NCBI RefSeq assembly: GCF_020707265.1 | Contig: NZ_JAJFEQ010000004.1 | Span: 124,001 to 188,000, forward strand | Length of the DNA stretch: 64,000 nucleotides | Source: Massilia sp. IC2-477 | GTDB taxonomy: Bacteria; Pseudomonadota; Gammaproteobacteria; Burkholderiales; Burkholderiaceae_D | Reading direction: 5' to 3' | Shown here: positions 47,473-57,595 of the stretch, piece by piece | Layout: every line of letters starts with the position of its first letter | Numbering within the stretch: the first letter of the stretch is position 1 | Translations under genes and position numbers: made by a program | The notes under the pieces: generated by a model | Told to the model about the DNA's origin: nothing | The model's input: only the letters and a program-made list of their open reading frames with translations | Database searches by the model: none

Positions 47473-47656
47473 GGGCAGACAGCTAACGGGTTGTTTTCAA
47501 GAGCAATGTTCGGGGCACGGGCGTGCCGGCGCACGGTGCGAGCGCCGAATCGGCAATTTTACCCGAAAATGGGGAGGCGTAGGACGGGGATGTTGATTTG
47601 ACAGCGCTGGCGGGTTGCCAGAGTGCCATTGTGCAACGCTTGTATAGACTGAAAAC

Positions 47657-47740
47657 GTAGGGTGGGCGGGTCTCCCGCCCACGCGGTCAAACAGTGCATA
47701 AGCCGCGTGACCGCGTGGGCGGAGAATCCGCCCACCCTAC
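47657..47740. repeat. Paired-hairpin repeat, family A copy 2
   Basis: GTAGGGTGGGCGGGTCTCCC-type left arm and inverted right arm ending CGCCCACCCTAC, 84 bp in all. It lies in the hisZ-hflC gap, with its right end 15 bp from the hflC stop codon. Confidence 0.92.
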
Positions 47741-47755
47741 GAGAAACCGAGGGGC

Positions 47756-48628
47756 TTACTTCCCGCCCGGCTGCTTGAAGTACTTGAAGAACTCCGAATT
47801 CGGATCCACCACCATCACGTCCCCACGGTTCTTGAAGGTCGCGCGGTAGGCTTCCAGCGAACGGTAGAACTTGGCGAATTCCGGATTCTTGCCGAACGAG
47901 TCCGCATAGATCGCGGTCGCCTTGGCGTCGCCGTCACCCTTGATCTTCTCGGCGTCGCGGAAGGCTTCGGCGATGATCACGGTGCGCTGGCGGTCGGCGT
48001 CGGCGCGGATCTGTTCGGATTCGGCGGCGCCGGTCGAACGCAGTTCGTTGGCCACGCGCACGCGCTCGGCCTTCATGCGTTCGTACACCGAGTTGTTGAT
48101 CTGCTCGATGTAGTCGACGCGCTTGAGGCGCACATCCACCACGCCGACACCGATCTCCTTGGCTTCGGCGATGACCTTTTCCTTCACCGCTTCCATCACG
48201 CGGCCGCGCTCGCCCGAGATCACTTCGCGCACGGTGCGCTTGGTGATTTCGTCGTTCAGGGCCGCCTTGACGATCTGCGACATGCGGTCGCGCGCGCGGT
48301 TCTCGTCGCCGCTGAAGCTGACGAAGTACAGGCGCGGGTCGACGATGCGCCACTTGACGAAGGCATCCACCAGGATGTTCTTCTTCTCGGCCGTGATGAA
48401 ACGGTCGGCGTCGGGCGTGTCGAGCGTCAGGATGCGCTTGTCCAGGTAGATCACGTTCTGGAACGGCGGCGGCAGCTTGAAGTGCAGGCCCGGTTCGGTG
48501 ATGACGTCACGCACCTGACCCAGGGCGAAGACGATGGCGAAGCGGCGCTGGTCCACCACGAACACGGTCGAGGACAGCAGCATCAGGGCAATGAAGCCCG
48601 CCACAAATAAAGTTACGAGGCGGTTCAT
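47756..48628 (-). CDS. hflC: HflC, modulator subunit of FtsH protease
   Basis: 290 residues. An N-terminal transmembrane anchor (LVTLFVAGFIALMLLSSTVF), then the SPFH/prohibitin domain (GQVRDVITEPGLHFKLPPPF, AFVKWRIVDPRLYF) and a C-terminal helix rich in charged residues (ERVRVANELRSTGAAESEQI). With HflK it forms the large periplasmic HflKC cage around FtsH. It overlaps the hflK stop by one base (TAATG), so the two are translationally coupled. Confidence 0.98.
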   Translation of the reverse strand: MNRLVTLFVAGFIALMLLSSTVFVVDQRRFAIVFALGQVRDVITEPGLHFKLPPPFQNVIYLDKRILTLDTPDADRFITAEKKNILVDAFVKWRIVDPRLYFVSFSGDENRARDRMSQIVKAALNDEITKRTVREVISGERGRVMEAVKEKVIAEAKEIGVGVVDVRLKRVDYIEQINNSVYERMKAERVRVANELRSTGAAESEQIRADADRQRTVIIAEAFRDAEKIKGDGDAKATAIYADSFGKNPEFAKFYRSLEAYRATFKNRGDVMVVDPNSEFFKYFKQPGGK

Positions 48629-49923
48629 TAACGGCTCTCCCGATCACGTGAGGAATCGCGGCTTCGGCTGTCGCGCTGGCGCACCGAATCCATGGCTTGC
48701 ATGACGTCCTGCGGCGCACCCGACTGCGGTACGGCCGGGACCTGCTGCGGGCCGGAACGGCTGCCGACGGCTTCGTTGCCGGCGCCCTGCTGCAGCAGCT
48801 TGTCGAGCGGCAGGTAGATCATCGGGTTGCCGGCGCGCGAATCGACCATCACCTTGCTGGTGTTGGAGAAGATCTGCTGCATGGTGTCGATGTACATGCG
48901 ATCGCGGGTGACGGCCGGGGCCTTGGAATAGGCAGCCACCACCTGGTCGAAGCGGGAGGCGTTACCGGTCGCGTTCTCGACCACCATCGAGCGGTAGGCT
49001 TCGGCGTCCTGCATCAGGCGGAAGGCCTGGCCGCGCGCCTGCGGGATCACCTGGTTGGCGTAGGCTTCGCCTTCGTTGCGGGCACGGGCACGGTCCTGGC
49101 CGGCCTTGACGGCGTCATCAAACGCTTCCTGCACCTGCTCCGGCGGCTGCACCGCCTGCATGGTCACGTTGGTGATCAGGGCGCCGAGCGCGTAGCGGTC
49201 GACGATCTTCTGCATCATCTGGTGCACGTCGACGGCCACCTTCTCGCGGCCCTCGTACAGGACGAAGTCCATCTTGCTGCGGCCGACCACTTCGCGGATC
49301 GCCGTTTCGGCGACCTGGCGCACGGTCTCGTCGTTCTCGCGGTTGTTGAACAGCCACTGGACCGGGTCCTTCAGCGTGTACTGCACCGCGAACTGGATGT
49401 CGATGATGTTTTCATCGTCGGTCAGCATCAGAGCTTCCTGCGGCTGCTTGTTGCGGACGTTGGCGCGGTAGCCGATCTCGGCGGTGCGGATCTGCGAGAC
49501 GTTGACGGTCTCGTGGGCCTGGATCGGGTACGGCCAGCGCCAGTTGAAGCCGGCGCCGGTCTTGTGACTGAGCTTGCCGAAGGTGGTGACGACGCCAACC
49601 TGGCCTTCCTGCACGATGAAGGCGCCGCTCGCCAGCCAGATCAGGCCGACGATGACCGCCACCACGCCGGCGGTGACGCTGGCGCCGCGCATGTCGCCGC
49701 GGCCGGACGGACCGTTGCCGCCGTCGCCGCCGCCGTTGTTGCGGCCGCCGAACAGGCGGTTCAGGCGGGCATTGAAGTCGCGCCAGAGTTGATCGAGATC
49801 GGGCGGGCCTTCACCCGGCCGGCGGCCCTCCTGGGCCTTGTGGTCACCCTGGGGTTTATGGCCCCAGCGTGGGTCGTTGAGCGACAGTTTGATGCCGCAA
49901 CGTTTTAGCAGAGAAACGAGCAT
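48628..49923 (-). CDS. hflK: HflK, modulator subunit of FtsH protease
   Basis: 431 residues. Cytoplasmic N-terminus with a Gly/Asn-rich stretch (RLFGGRNNGGGDGGNG), a transmembrane helix (ASVTAGVVAVIVGLIWLASG), the SPFH domain (VVTTFGKLSHKTGAGFNWRW, VQYTLKDPVQWLFNN), then coiled coil ARNEGEAYANQVIPQARGQA and an Arg/Ser-rich C-terminus. The N-terminal HflK domain is present (NDPRWGHKP). Partner of HflC, 3 bp after hflX. Confidence 0.98.
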   Translation of the reverse strand: MLVSLLKRCGIKLSLNDPRWGHKPQGDHKAQEGRRPGEGPPDLDQLWRDFNARLNRLFGGRNNGGGDGGNGPSGRGDMRGASVTAGVVAVIVGLIWLASGAFIVQEGQVGVVTTFGKLSHKTGAGFNWRWPYPIQAHETVNVSQIRTAEIGYRANVRNKQPQEALMLTDDENIIDIQFAVQYTLKDPVQWLFNNRENDETVRQVAETAIREVVGRSKMDFVLYEGREKVAVDVHQMMQKIVDRYALGALITNVTMQAVQPPEQVQEAFDDAVKAGQDRARARNEGEAYANQVIPQARGQAFRLMQDAEAYRSMVVENATGNASRFDQVVAAYSKAPAVTRDRMYIDTMQQIFSNTSKVMVDSRAGNPMIYLPLDKLLQQGAGNEAVGSRSGPQQVPAVPQSGAPQDVMQAMDSVRQRDSRSRDSSRDRESR

Positions 49924-49926
49924 AGG

Positions 49927-51126
49927 CTAGTGTGGCCCGAGATGGGAAGTTGTTGTGTTATTGTCCGCAGGATTGCCGAAGGAGCCGCCCACCGCCGGTT
50001 CCTCCCCATCCTGACTGCTTTCAGGTGCGCGCGCCGCCAGCGCCGACTCGACGATCGCGTCGCGCAGCAGGTCCAGCCCGGCCCCGCTGTGGGCGCTGAT
50101 GAAAACGCGGCTGATCTTATCATACTCATCACGCTCGACCCCAGGCTCGAGCCCGGCGGCATCGATCTTGTTCCAGACCAGGATCTGGGGCACATGATCG
50201 GCGCCAATCTCGCGCAGGACGTCGTTGACCTGCTCGATCTGCTCCATGCGCACCGGCGAATTGCCGTCGACCACGTGCAGCAGCAGGTCGGCGTGGATGG
50301 TTTCTTCCAGCGTGGCGCGGAAGGCCGCCACCAGCTGGTGCGGCAGTTCGCGCACGAAGCCGACGGTGTCGGAAATGACCACCGAACCCACCTCGTCGCC
50401 CAGATAGAGGCGGCGGCTGGTGGTGTCGAGCGTTGCGAACAGCTGGTTCGCGACGTACACGCCGGCCTTGGTGAGGGTGTTGAACAGGGTCGACTTGCCG
50501 GCGTTGGTATAGCCGACCAGCGACACCGAGAATGTCTGGTTGCGACCGCGCTGGCGGCGCTGGGTCTCGTGCTGCTTGCGCAGCTTGGTAAGGCGGATGC
50601 GCAGCTGCTTGACGCGCTCGCCGATCAGGCGGCGGTCGGTCTCGAGCTGGGTTTCACCCGGACCGCGCAGGCCGATACCACCCTTCTGGCGTTCCAGGTG
50701 GGTCCAGCCGCGGATCAGGCGCGTGGCCAGGTGCTGCAGCTGGGCCAGCTCCACCTGCAGCTTGCCCTCGTGGCTCTGGGCGCGCTGGGCGAAGATGTCG
50801 AGGATCAGGCTGGTACGGTCGACCACGCGCACTTCCAGCCGGCGCTCGAGATTGCGCTGCTGGGCCGGCGATAGGGCGTGGTTGAAAATGACGATGTCGA
50901 TCCCTTCAGCCTTGCAGGCCATCTTGATTTCGTCGGCCTTGCCGCTGCCGACGAAGTGGGCGGGATCGGGACTGCTGCGCTTGGCCGTGATCGTGGTGAT
51001 CGGTTCGGCGCCGGCGGAGCGCGCAAGCAGCGACAACTCTTCCAGGCTGGCGTTGAAATCGCCAGCACCAAAATCGATGCCGACCAGCGCTGCGCGCATG
51101 GTGGTGTTGCCGGGGGCGTCAGCCAT
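49927..51126 (-). CDS. hflX: HflX ribosome-associated GTPase
   Basis: 399 residues. The HflX N-domain includes VGSGKADEIKMACKAEGID and NHALSPAQQRNLER; a coiled glycine-rich linker follows (LRGPGETQLETDRRLI), then the G domain with G1 GYTNAGKSTLFN, G3 DTVGF, and G4 VWNKID. It splits stalled 70S ribosomes after heat stress. It is 5 bp after hfq and upstream of hflK, the conserved hfq-hflX-hflK-hflC order. It has an extended acidic, glycine-poor C-terminal tail (SSQDGEEPAVGGSFGNPADN) typical of betaproteobacterial members. Confidence 0.97.
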   Translation of the reverse strand: MADAPGNTTMRAALVGIDFGAGDFNASLEELSLLARSAGAEPITTITAKRSSPDPAHFVGSGKADEIKMACKAEGIDIVIFNHALSPAQQRNLERRLEVRVVDRTSLILDIFAQRAQSHEGKLQVELAQLQHLATRLIRGWTHLERQKGGIGLRGPGETQLETDRRLIGERVKQLRIRLTKLRKQHETQRRQRGRNQTFSVSLVGYTNAGKSTLFNTLTKAGVYVANQLFATLDTTSRRLYLGDEVGSVVISDTVGFVRELPHQLVAAFRATLEETIHADLLLHVVDGNSPVRMEQIEQVNDVLREIGADHVPQILVWNKIDAAGLEPGVERDEYDKISRVFISAHSGAGLDLLRDAIVESALAARAPESSQDGEEPAVGGSFGNPADNNTTTSHLGPH

Positions 51127-51131
51127 CGGCC

Positions 51132-51368
51132 TTACTCGGCTTCGGAGTCGAGGTTAAGGTTGACGGCACGAGCCGGGACGACGGTGGAAATGGCATGCTT
51201 GTAGACCATCTGGGTCACGGTATTACGAAGCAGGACGACGTACTGGTCGAAGGATTCGATATGGCCCTGGAGTTTGATGCCATTGACCAGGTAGATGGAG
51301 ACGGGGACGTGCTCCTTGCGCAATGCGTTCAGGAATGGGTCTTGTAACAGTTGCCCTTTGTTGCTCAT
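51132..51368 (-). CDS. hfq: RNA chaperone Hfq
   Basis: 78 residues, the short betaproteobacterial form. The Sm1 motif is [20 protein letters not shown] with [19 protein letters not shown]; Sm2 has the conserved YKHAIST. The hexameric chaperone pairs small RNAs with mRNAs. ATG 51368 has GGAG just upstream. The 154-bp gap before it (51369-51522, shared with the der 3' end) is the probable promoter and leader region; I could not fix a promoter. Confidence 0.99.
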   Translation of the reverse strand: MSNKGQLLQDPFLNALRKEHVPVSIYLVNGIKLQGHIESFDQYVVLLRNTVTQMVYKHAISTVVPARAVNLNLDSEAE

Positions 51369-51522
51369 AACAGCTCCGTAATGTTGTTGTAGTTCAGTGG
51401 GTGTAGATGCGAGTTTGAGGCTATTTGCCTTTTTTCAAGTGCCCGGGCCACATTCCGCGGTGGCGAATGACAGCCCTAAGCTACTGTAACCTGTTTCGCC
51501 ACTTTTTGTCGTACTGCTAAGC

Positions 51523-52866
51523 CTAATTCTGCTCCTTGGCAAAAGGATTCTTGCCGGATTTGAATTCGATACGCACCGGGGTGCCGACCAGGTTGAAGGT
51601 ATCGCGGAAATGCTTTTCCAGATAGCGCTTGTACGGGTCGCTGACGGCTTCCAGCGCATTGCCGTGGATAACGATAATGGGCGGATTCTGCCCGCCCTGG
51701 TGGGCGTAGCGCATCTTCGGACGCACGCTGCCCTTGCGCTTCGGCTCCTGCTTCTCGATCGCTTCCTGGAGGGCCCGCGTCAGGCGCGGGGTCGACAGGT
51801 TCGAGGTCGCGGCCGCGTAGGCCGAATCCACCGACTTCATCAGCTGGCTGATGCCGGTGCCCTTCAGCGCCGACACAAAATGGGTCTTGGCGAAGGACAG
51901 GAAATCGAGCTTGCGATCGAGGTCTGTCTTGACCTGGTCGCGCTGGTCCGACTGCAGGCCGTCCCACTTGTTGACGGCCACCACCAGCGCCCTGCCCGAC
52001 TCCAGGATGAAGCCGGCAATGTGGGCGTCTTGTTCGGAAATGTCTTGCTGGGCGTCAAGCAGCAGCACGACCACGTTGGCATCCGAGATCGACTGCATCG
52101 TCTTGACCACCGAGAACTTCTCGATGGCCTCGAAGATCTTGCCGCGGCGGCGGATACCGGCGGTGTCGATCAGGGTGTACTTCTTGCCGTCGCGTTCGAA
52201 CGGGACTTCGATCGAATCGCGGGTGGTGCCAGGCATGTCGAAGGCAATCACGCGCTGCTCGCCGACCAGGGTGTTGATCATGGTCGATTTGCCGACGTTC
52301 GGGCGGCCCACGATGGCGATCTTGATGCCATGGTCGGGATGCTCCAGTTCTTCCTCGTTCTCGGCGCGGTTTTCAAACGCGAAATCGAGCGCCTCGATCA
52401 CGAGGTCGTGCACGCCGTCGCCATGGGCGGCGGAAATGACGTAGGGGTCACCCATGCCGAGCTCGTAGAAGTCGGCCGTGACCGAGGTGTACTTCATGCC
52501 CTCGGACTTGTTGACCACGAGCATGACCTTACGGTTCTGCTTGCGCAGGTAATCGGTGATGGTCTTGTCGTGCGGGGTCAGGCCCTGGCGGCCGTCGACG
52601 ATGAACACGACGACGTCGGCCTCGGCCACCGCCTGGCGCGTCTGCAGCGCCATCTCGTGCATGATGCCCTCTTTGGCGACCGGTTCGAAACCGCCGGTGT
52701 CGATGACCAGGAACGGCCGTTCGCCGATCCGGCCTTCGCCATAGTGGCGGTCGCGGGTCAGGCCAGGGAGGTCGGCCACCAGCGCGTCCCGCGAACGGGT
52801 GAGGCGGTTGAAAAGGGTCGACTTCCCGACGTTCGGGCGACCAACGAGTGCGATTACCGGCTTCAT
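51523..52866 (-). CDS. der: Ribosome-assembly GTPase Der (EngA)
   Basis: 447 residues. Tandem G domains: first G1 [15 protein letters not shown], second [15 protein letters not shown], with DTPG/DTAG-type G3 ([21 protein letters not shown]) and NKSEG / NKWDG G4 motifs. The C-terminal KH-like domain ends KNPFAKEQN. Required for 50S maturation. It follows bamB by 9 bp on the same strand. Confidence 0.98.
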   Translation of the reverse strand: MKPVIALVGRPNVGKSTLFNRLTRSRDALVADLPGLTRDRHYGEGRIGERPFLVIDTGGFEPVAKEGIMHEMALQTRQAVAEADVVVFIVDGRQGLTPHDKTITDYLRKQNRKVMLVVNKSEGMKYTSVTADFYELGMGDPYVISAAHGDGVHDLVIEALDFAFENRAENEEELEHPDHGIKIAIVGRPNVGKSTMINTLVGEQRVIAFDMPGTTRDSIEVPFERDGKKYTLIDTAGIRRRGKIFEAIEKFSVVKTMQSISDANVVVLLLDAQQDISEQDAHIAGFILESGRALVVAVNKWDGLQSDQRDQVKTDLDRKLDFLSFAKTHFVSALKGTGISQLMKSVDSAYAAATSNLSTPRLTRALQEAIEKQEPKRKGSVRPKMRYAHQGGQNPPIIVIHGNALEAVSDPYKRYLEKHFRDTFNLVGTPVRIEFKSGKNPFAKEQN

Positions 52867-52875
52867 GTAATTATT

Positions 52876-54048
52876 TTATTCGACCGCGATGGCGGCCACA
52901 GTTCCATTTTGTGTTTGAAAAATCAGGTGCGATCCAGCCACCAGCGGGGTGCCCACGATCGGGCTGCCGTCGGTGGCGGCGCGCGCCAGGAAGGCGCCGT
53001 CTTCGCGCGACAGGAAGTGGACATAGCCCTGGTAGTCGCCCACCGCCACGGCGCGGCCGTAGGAGACAGGGGTCGACAGGCGGCGGAAGGCCAGCTTGTC
53101 GTTCTTCCAGGCGTTCGAGCCGGTGTCGCGGTTGAAGGCGTACAGGGCGCCCTTGTCGTCCGGCACAAAGACGAAGCGCTGGTCGACGGCGACGCCGACT
53201 TCCGACGACAGGTCGCGCGTCCACTTGGCCGAACCGGCGGCGGCGTCGAAGCATGCCACGCGGCCCTGGTAGGAGACGGCGCAGACGTCGCCCTCGAACA
53301 GCACCGGGGCGCCGCCGATGTCGGTCACGCGCTCGAGTTCGGTGGCGCCGCGCGCCACGCCCACTTCCACGTCCCAGCGCGGGGCGCCGGTGGCGAGGAT
53401 GAAGGACGACAGGCGGCCGGCCGGCTGGGCGATGACAACGTCGGTGTTATTGATGATCATGCCCGGCGCGGTGCGCAGGGTCAGGGCCGGCGAACTGCGC
53501 TGCACGGTCCATTTCTTTTCGCCGGTCTTGGCGTCCAGGCCGACGATGCGGTTGTCCAGGCTGCGCGCGACGACGACGCCCTGCCCGACCACCGGCGAGG
53601 ACAGGAGCTCGCTCGACAGCTGGGTGCTCCACAGCTTCTTGCCGTCCATGTCGAAGGCCAGCACGGTGCCCTTGGCGCCGCCGACCACGATCAGGTTGCC
53701 GTCGGTACCGACGCCGCTCGAGAGCTGGCTGCCGGCCTTGGTGCGCCACAGCAGCTTGCCGCTCTCGGCCTCGACGCGGGCGATGTCGCCATCGCTGGCG
53801 GCCACGACCACGGTATTGCCGGCCAGCGCCGGCGAGAACTGGTAAGACCCGGCCTTGCCGATGTCCAGCTTCCAGGCGGTACGCACGGCCATCGTGCCCT
53901 TCAGCTCGACGAGCGGCGCCGGCTGGTCGGTCTTCGACTTCGACGAGAACGGGTTCAGTGAGCTGAGCGAAGAAAGCTGCGGAATGCTCGAGCAGCCCGT
54001 CATCAGGGCCAGTACGCCAACACCAACAAGTTTGCTGCTAATACGCAT
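52876..54048 (-). CDS. bamB: Outer-membrane assembly lipoprotein BamB
   Basis: 390 residues with lipobox LALMTGCSS (lipid-modified Cys19). An eight-bladed PQQ-type beta-propeller: repeated AxxxG..W motifs such as ESGKLLWRTKAGSQL, DGKKLWSTQL, TGEKKWTVQRSS and AAGSAKWTRDL. A scaffold lipoprotein of the BAM complex. It is between yfgM and der in the usual order, with a small GC-rich inverted repeat in the gap before it. Confidence 0.97.
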   Translation of the reverse strand: MRISSKLVGVGVLALMTGCSSIPQLSSLSSLNPFSSKSKTDQPAPLVELKGTMAVRTAWKLDIGKAGSYQFSPALAGNTVVVAASDGDIARVEAESGKLLWRTKAGSQLSSGVGTDGNLIVVGGAKGTVLAFDMDGKKLWSTQLSSELLSSPVVGQGVVVARSLDNRIVGLDAKTGEKKWTVQRSSPALTLRTAPGMIINNTDVVIAQPAGRLSSFILATGAPRWDVEVGVARGATELERVTDIGGAPVLFEGDVCAVSYQGRVACFDAAAGSAKWTRDLSSEVGVAVDQRFVFVPDDKGALYAFNRDTGSNAWKNDKLAFRRLSTPVSYGRAVAVGDYQGYVHFLSREDGAFLARAATDGSPIVGTPLVAGSHLIFQTQNGTVAAIAVE

Positions 54049-54074
54049 GTTCTTTTACCTTTTAGAGGACGCAA

Positions 54075-54107
54075 GGCCCGCGTCCGCCCGACAGGCGCAC
54101 GCGGGCC
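54075..54107 (-). terminator. GC hairpin between yfgM and bamB
   Basis: GGCCCGCGT (54075-54083) and ACGCGGGCC (54099-54107) form a perfect 9-bp stem with no T-tract. Possibly an attenuating or transcript-stabilising hairpin rather than a terminator. Confidence 0.4.
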
Positions 54108-54122
54108 AGTCAATCTTGGATC

Positions 54123-54788
54123 TTACGCGTTCGCTTTCGCGTCTTTTGCCTCGGCCGGCACGGTACCGCCGATCGCTTCAAGCTTCACCTGGACCAGCTG
54201 GCGGCCCGGATTTTCCTTGTGCATCGCGGCCAGCGCGGCGACGTAGGCCTGGCGCGCCTCGGCCAGCTTGTTCTGCGCCACCAGCACGTCGCCCTTGCGG
54301 TCGGACACTTCGGCCGAGAACTGGGCCGGATAGGTATCGTTCAGCAGCTTGAGGGCGGCGTCGTAGGACTTCTCGTCCAGCAGCACGCCGGCCAGGCGCA
54401 GCCTGGCGATGGCCTTGTACTCGTCGTTGCCGTGGTCCGCCGCCCACTGCAGCTGGGTCTTGGCGGTCTTCAGGTCATTCGCCTCGAAGGCGGTCTTGGC
54501 CGCGCCCAGCGCAGCCATCTGCGCGTAGGTGGTGCCCGCATACTTGTTCTGGATGTCGCCGGCGATGCGCTGGGTCTTGGCGTTGTCGTTGGCGGCGAGC
54601 GCCGCCTGCAGCTCGTCGTACAGGGCCGAAGCCTCGACGGTCTGGTTGCGCTTGTGGGTATTCCAGAAGTTGTAGCCCGCGTAGGAAAGCAGCGCGACGA
54701 TCAGCACGCCCATGATGATGTTGCCGAATCGGGCCCAGAAGGCCTTGAAGTTCGCTATCTGTTCCTGTTCTTCGAGGTCGTATGCCAT
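54123..54788 (-). CDS. yfgM: YfgM-family ancillary SecYEG translocon subunit
   Basis: 221 residues. A short cytoplasmic start (MAYDLEEQEQIANFKAFW), one transmembrane helix (NIIMGVLIVALLSYAGYNFW) and a periplasmic TPR-like domain with AALGAAKTAFEANDLKTAK. YfgM links PpiD/SecYEG to periplasmic chaperoning. It lies between hisS and bamB as in E. coli and Burkholderiales. The tail VPAEAKDAKANA is low-complexity. Confidence 0.92.
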   Translation of the reverse strand: MAYDLEEQEQIANFKAFWARFGNIIMGVLIVALLSYAGYNFWNTHKRNQTVEASALYDELQAALAANDNAKTQRIAGDIQNKYAGTTYAQMAALGAAKTAFEANDLKTAKTQLQWAADHGNDEYKAIARLRLAGVLLDEKSYDAALKLLNDTYPAQFSAEVSDRKGDVLVAQNKLAEARQAYVAALAAMHKENPGRQLVQVKLEAIGGTVPAEAKDAKANA

Positions 54789-54836
54789 GTTCTACTCTGT
54801 TGTTATCGTGAGGGTGGATCGGTGCTACGGGAAATC

Positions 54837-56192
54837 TTAGTGGCGGTGATGGCCGTGCTCGTTGCAGTTCTCGTCATCGCAGTCGTGCTCGCCGCCGCCG
54901 ACGATCTGGTCGACCACATAGTCGACCACTTGTTCGAAGGCGACCTTGGCCTGCTGCTGCTCACCGGCCTCGCCGCGCATGGCTTTCACCACGGCTTCGC
55001 CGGACGCGATCTCGTCCTCGCCGATGATCACGGCGAAGGAGGCGCCGCTGCCGTCGGCCTTCTTCATCTGGCTCTTGAAGCTGCCCGCGCCTGCCGGCGT
55101 TGCGCAATGTAACACAACATCCAGGCCGGCATCCCGCAGGCGCTCGCCCAGGATGAAGGATTGCAGCTGCGCTTCTTCGCCCTGGTGCACGAGGTAGACG
55201 TCGCACTGGCTCGGCGCCTGGGTTTCGCCCAGGCCCTTCATCAGCTCGATGATGCGTTCCATGCCCATTGCAAAGCCGACTGCCGGGGTCGGCTTGCCGC
55301 CGAACTGCTCGATCAGCGGATCATAACGGCCGCCGGCGCAGATGGTGCCCTGCGAGCCCAGCTCGTCGGTGACCCATTCGAACACGGTGCGGTTGTAGTA
55401 GTCCAGGCCGCGCACCAGGCGCGGGTTGATGGTGTACTGCACCGCATTGCGGTCGAGGATGTTCTTCAGGCCGTTCAGGTGTGCCAGCGACTCTTCGCCG
55501 AGGTAATCCAGCAGCTTCGGCGCGCCATTGACCATCTCCTGCATGGCCGGGTTCTTGGTGTCCAGGATGCGCAGCGGGTTGCTGTGCAGGCGGCGCTTGG
55601 CCTCGGCGTCGAGGATGTCCTCGTGCTTCTCCAGGTAGGCGATCAGGTCGGCGCGGTGGCGCAGGCGCTCATCGGCGTTGCCGATCGAGTTCAGCTCGAG
55701 GCGCACGTTCTGCAGGCCGAGGTCGTCCCACAGGCGGCGGCACAGCATGATCAGCTCGGCGTCGATGTCCGGGCCCGAGAAGCCCACGGCCTCCGCGCCG
55801 AACTGGAAGAACTGGCGGTAGCGGCCGCGCTGCGGACGCTCGTGGCGGAACATCGGGCCCTTGTACCACAGGCGCTTGGGGCCGTCGTACACGAGGTTGT
55901 GCTCGATGACCGCGCGCACGGCGCCGGCGGTGCCTTCCGGACGCAGGGTCAGCTGGTCGCCGTTCATCGAGTCTTCGAAGGAGTACATCTCCTTCTCGAC
56001 GATGTCGGTGACGGCGCCGATGGCGCGCGCGAACAGCGAGGTGTCCTCGACGATCGGGGTGACGATCTTCTGGTAGCCGTAGCTCTTGAGGATGGTCTCG
56101 GCGGTGTTCTCGAACAGCTCCCACATCGGTGCGTCTTGCGGGAGGATGTCGTTCATGCCTTTGACGGCGACGATTTTTTCTGGTTTGGACAT
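54837..56192 (-). CDS. hisS: Histidyl-tRNA synthetase with Cys/His-rich C-terminal tail
   Basis: 451 residues from ATG 56192 ([16 protein letters not shown]). Class II synthetase: motif 1 region [14 protein letters not shown], motif 2 [19 protein letters not shown], HisA motif [15 protein letters not shown] and HisB/motif 3 [20 protein letters not shown] with a Cys-free anticodon domain [13 protein letters not shown]. The last about 18 residues ([17 protein letters not shown]) look like a metal-binding tail and go beyond the usual end of the anticodon domain. An in-frame extension upstream of ATG 56192 comes from the repeat at 56212-56295 and is not coding. It is between ispG and yfgM. Confidence 0.98.
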   Translation of the reverse strand: MSKPEKIVAVKGMNDILPQDAPMWELFENTAETILKSYGYQKIVTPIVEDTSLFARAIGAVTDIVEKEMYSFEDSMNGDQLTLRPEGTAGAVRAVIEHNLVYDGPKRLWYKGPMFRHERPQRGRYRQFFQFGAEAVGFSGPDIDAELIMLCRRLWDDLGLQNVRLELNSIGNADERLRHRADLIAYLEKHEDILDAEAKRRLHSNPLRILDTKNPAMQEMVNGAPKLLDYLGEESLAHLNGLKNILDRNAVQYTINPRLVRGLDYYNRTVFEWVTDELGSQGTICAGGRYDPLIEQFGGKPTPAVGFAMGMERIIELMKGLGETQAPSQCDVYLVHQGEEAQLQSFILGERLRDAGLDVVLHCATPAGAGSFKSQMKKADGSGASFAVIIGEDEIASGEAVVKAMRGEAGEQQQAKVAFEQVVDYVVDQIVGGGEHDCDDENCNEHGHHRH

Positions 56193-56211
56193 ATTGTTAG
56201 CTCGTTTCTTC

Positions 56212-56295
56212 GTAGGGTGGGCAGGTCTCCTGCCCACGCGGTCGGTCAGTATTTGAGCCGCTTGACCGCGTGGGCGGGAAACCCGCCCACCCTAC
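56212..56295. repeat. Paired-hairpin repeat, family A copy 3
   Basis: 84 bp: left arm GTAGGGTGGGCAGG, with CCTGCCCACGCGGTC following, inverted right arm GACCGCGTGGGCGGG...CCCACCCTAC. It separates hisS from ispG; its right end is 4 bp from the ispG stop, its left end 19 bp before the hisS start. Confidence 0.92.
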
Positions 56296-56299
56296 GGAT

Positions 56300-57592
56300 T
56301 TATTCTGTCACTGCCTCTTGGCGGCTGTAGTTCTTCTGCACGTAGTTCAACACGATCGTCTTGAACTCATCCACGATCCGCTCGCCGCGCAGCGTGGCGA
56401 CCTTCTGCCCGTCGACGAACACCGGCGCCGCCGGCGATTCGCCCGTACCCGGCAGGCTGATGCCGATGTTCGCGTGCTTCGATTCACCCGGACCGTTCAC
56501 GATGCAGCCCATCACGGCCACGTTCATCGCTTCCACGCCCGGATAGGTCTTTTTCCACTCCGGCATCTGCTCGCGCAGGAAGGTCTGGATGTTGTCCGCC
56601 AGTTCCTGGAACACGGTCGAGGTGGTACGGCCGCAGCCCGGGCAGGCGATCACCATCGGGGTGAACTTGCGCAGGCCCATGGTCTGCAGGATCTCCTGGC
56701 CGACCACGACTTCTTTGGTACGGTCGCCACCCGGTTCCGGGGTGAGCGAGATACGGATGGTGTCGCCGATGCCTTCCTGCAGCAGCACCGACAGCGCCGC
56801 GGTCGAGGCGACGATGCCCTTGCTGCCCATGCCGGCTTCGGTCAGGCCCAGGTGCAGCGGGTAGTCGCAGCGGCGCGCCAGTTCGCGGTAGACCGCGATC
56901 AGGTCCTGCACGCCCGACACCTTGCAGCTCAGGATGATCTTGTCGCGCGCCAGGCCGACTTCTTCGGCGCGCACGGCATTCTCGATCGCCGAGGTGATCA
57001 AGGCTTCGTACATCACGGCCTGCGCGCTCCACGGGGTAGCGCGGGCGGCATTCTCGTCCATGATGCGCGCCAGCAGCGCCTGGTCGAGCGAGCCCCAGTT
57101 GACGCCGATGCGCACCGGCTTGTCGTACTTCGCCGCGATCTCGATCATCTGGGCGAACTGGGTGTCGCGCTTGGCGCCCTGCCCCACGTTGCCCGGGTTG
57201 ATGCGGTACTTCGACAGCGCCTGCGCGCATTCCGGGTAGTCGCGCAGCAGCAGGTGGCCGTTGTAGTGGAAGTCGCCCACCAGCGGGGTATCGATTTCCA
57301 TGCGGTCGAGCTGTTCGCGGATCGCCGGCACCGCGGCCGCGGCGGCCGGGGTGTCGACGGTGATGCGCACGATTTCGGAACCGGCGCGCGCCAGTTCCTT
57401 CACCTGGATCGCGGTGCCGATCGCGTCGGCCGTGTCGGTATTGGTCATCGACTGCACCACCACCGGCGCGTCGCCGCCGACCCACACGGTGCGCTGGCCG
57501 TGCGACACCGCTACCTTGCGGCTGCTGCGGCGCGCCAGCGGGCCCGATGGAATCGGTTCGCCGAGACAGGCTTGGTTCATGTTCTGTTCCAT
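56300..57592 (-). CDS. ispG: 4-hydroxy-3-methylbut-2-en-1-yl diphosphate synthase
   Basis: 430 residues; ATG 57592, with 57580 (MNQACLGEP) as an alternative better placed after GGAAC. Iron-sulfur enzyme of the MEP isoprenoid pathway. Motifs: [39 protein letters not shown], and cluster cysteines in ACPGCGR and [11 protein letters not shown]. Contains the extended insertion region seen in proteobacterial enzymes. It starts 3 bp after rodZ (57596). Confidence 0.98.
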   Translation of the reverse strand: MEQNMNQACLGEPIPSGPLARRSSRKVAVSHGQRTVWVGGDAPVVVQSMTNTDTADAIGTAIQVKELARAGSEIVRITVDTPAAAAAVPAIREQLDRMEIDTPLVGDFHYNGHLLLRDYPECAQALSKYRINPGNVGQGAKRDTQFAQMIEIAAKYDKPVRIGVNWGSLDQALLARIMDENAARATPWSAQAVMYEALITSAIENAVRAEEVGLARDKIILSCKVSGVQDLIAVYRELARRCDYPLHLGLTEAGMGSKGIVASTAALSVLLQEGIGDTIRISLTPEPGGDRTKEVVVGQEILQTMGLRKFTPMVIACPGCGRTTSTVFQELADNIQTFLREQMPEWKKTYPGVEAMNVAVMGCIVNGPGESKHANIGISLPGTGESPAAPVFVDGQKVATLRGERIVDEFKTIVLNYVQKNYSRQEAVTE

Positions 57593-57595
57593 TGC

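Noticed and set aside
51610..53961. Plus-strand open frame of about 780 codons across der and bamB
   Set aside because: It spans two real minus-strand genes and their junction, with Arg/Gly/Val-rich composition typical of antisense frames.
56193..56237. N-terminal extension of hisS beginning MGRRPAHPT
   Set aside because: The extra 15 codons are read from the repeat arm; the universal HisRS start [12 protein letters not shown] lies downstream.
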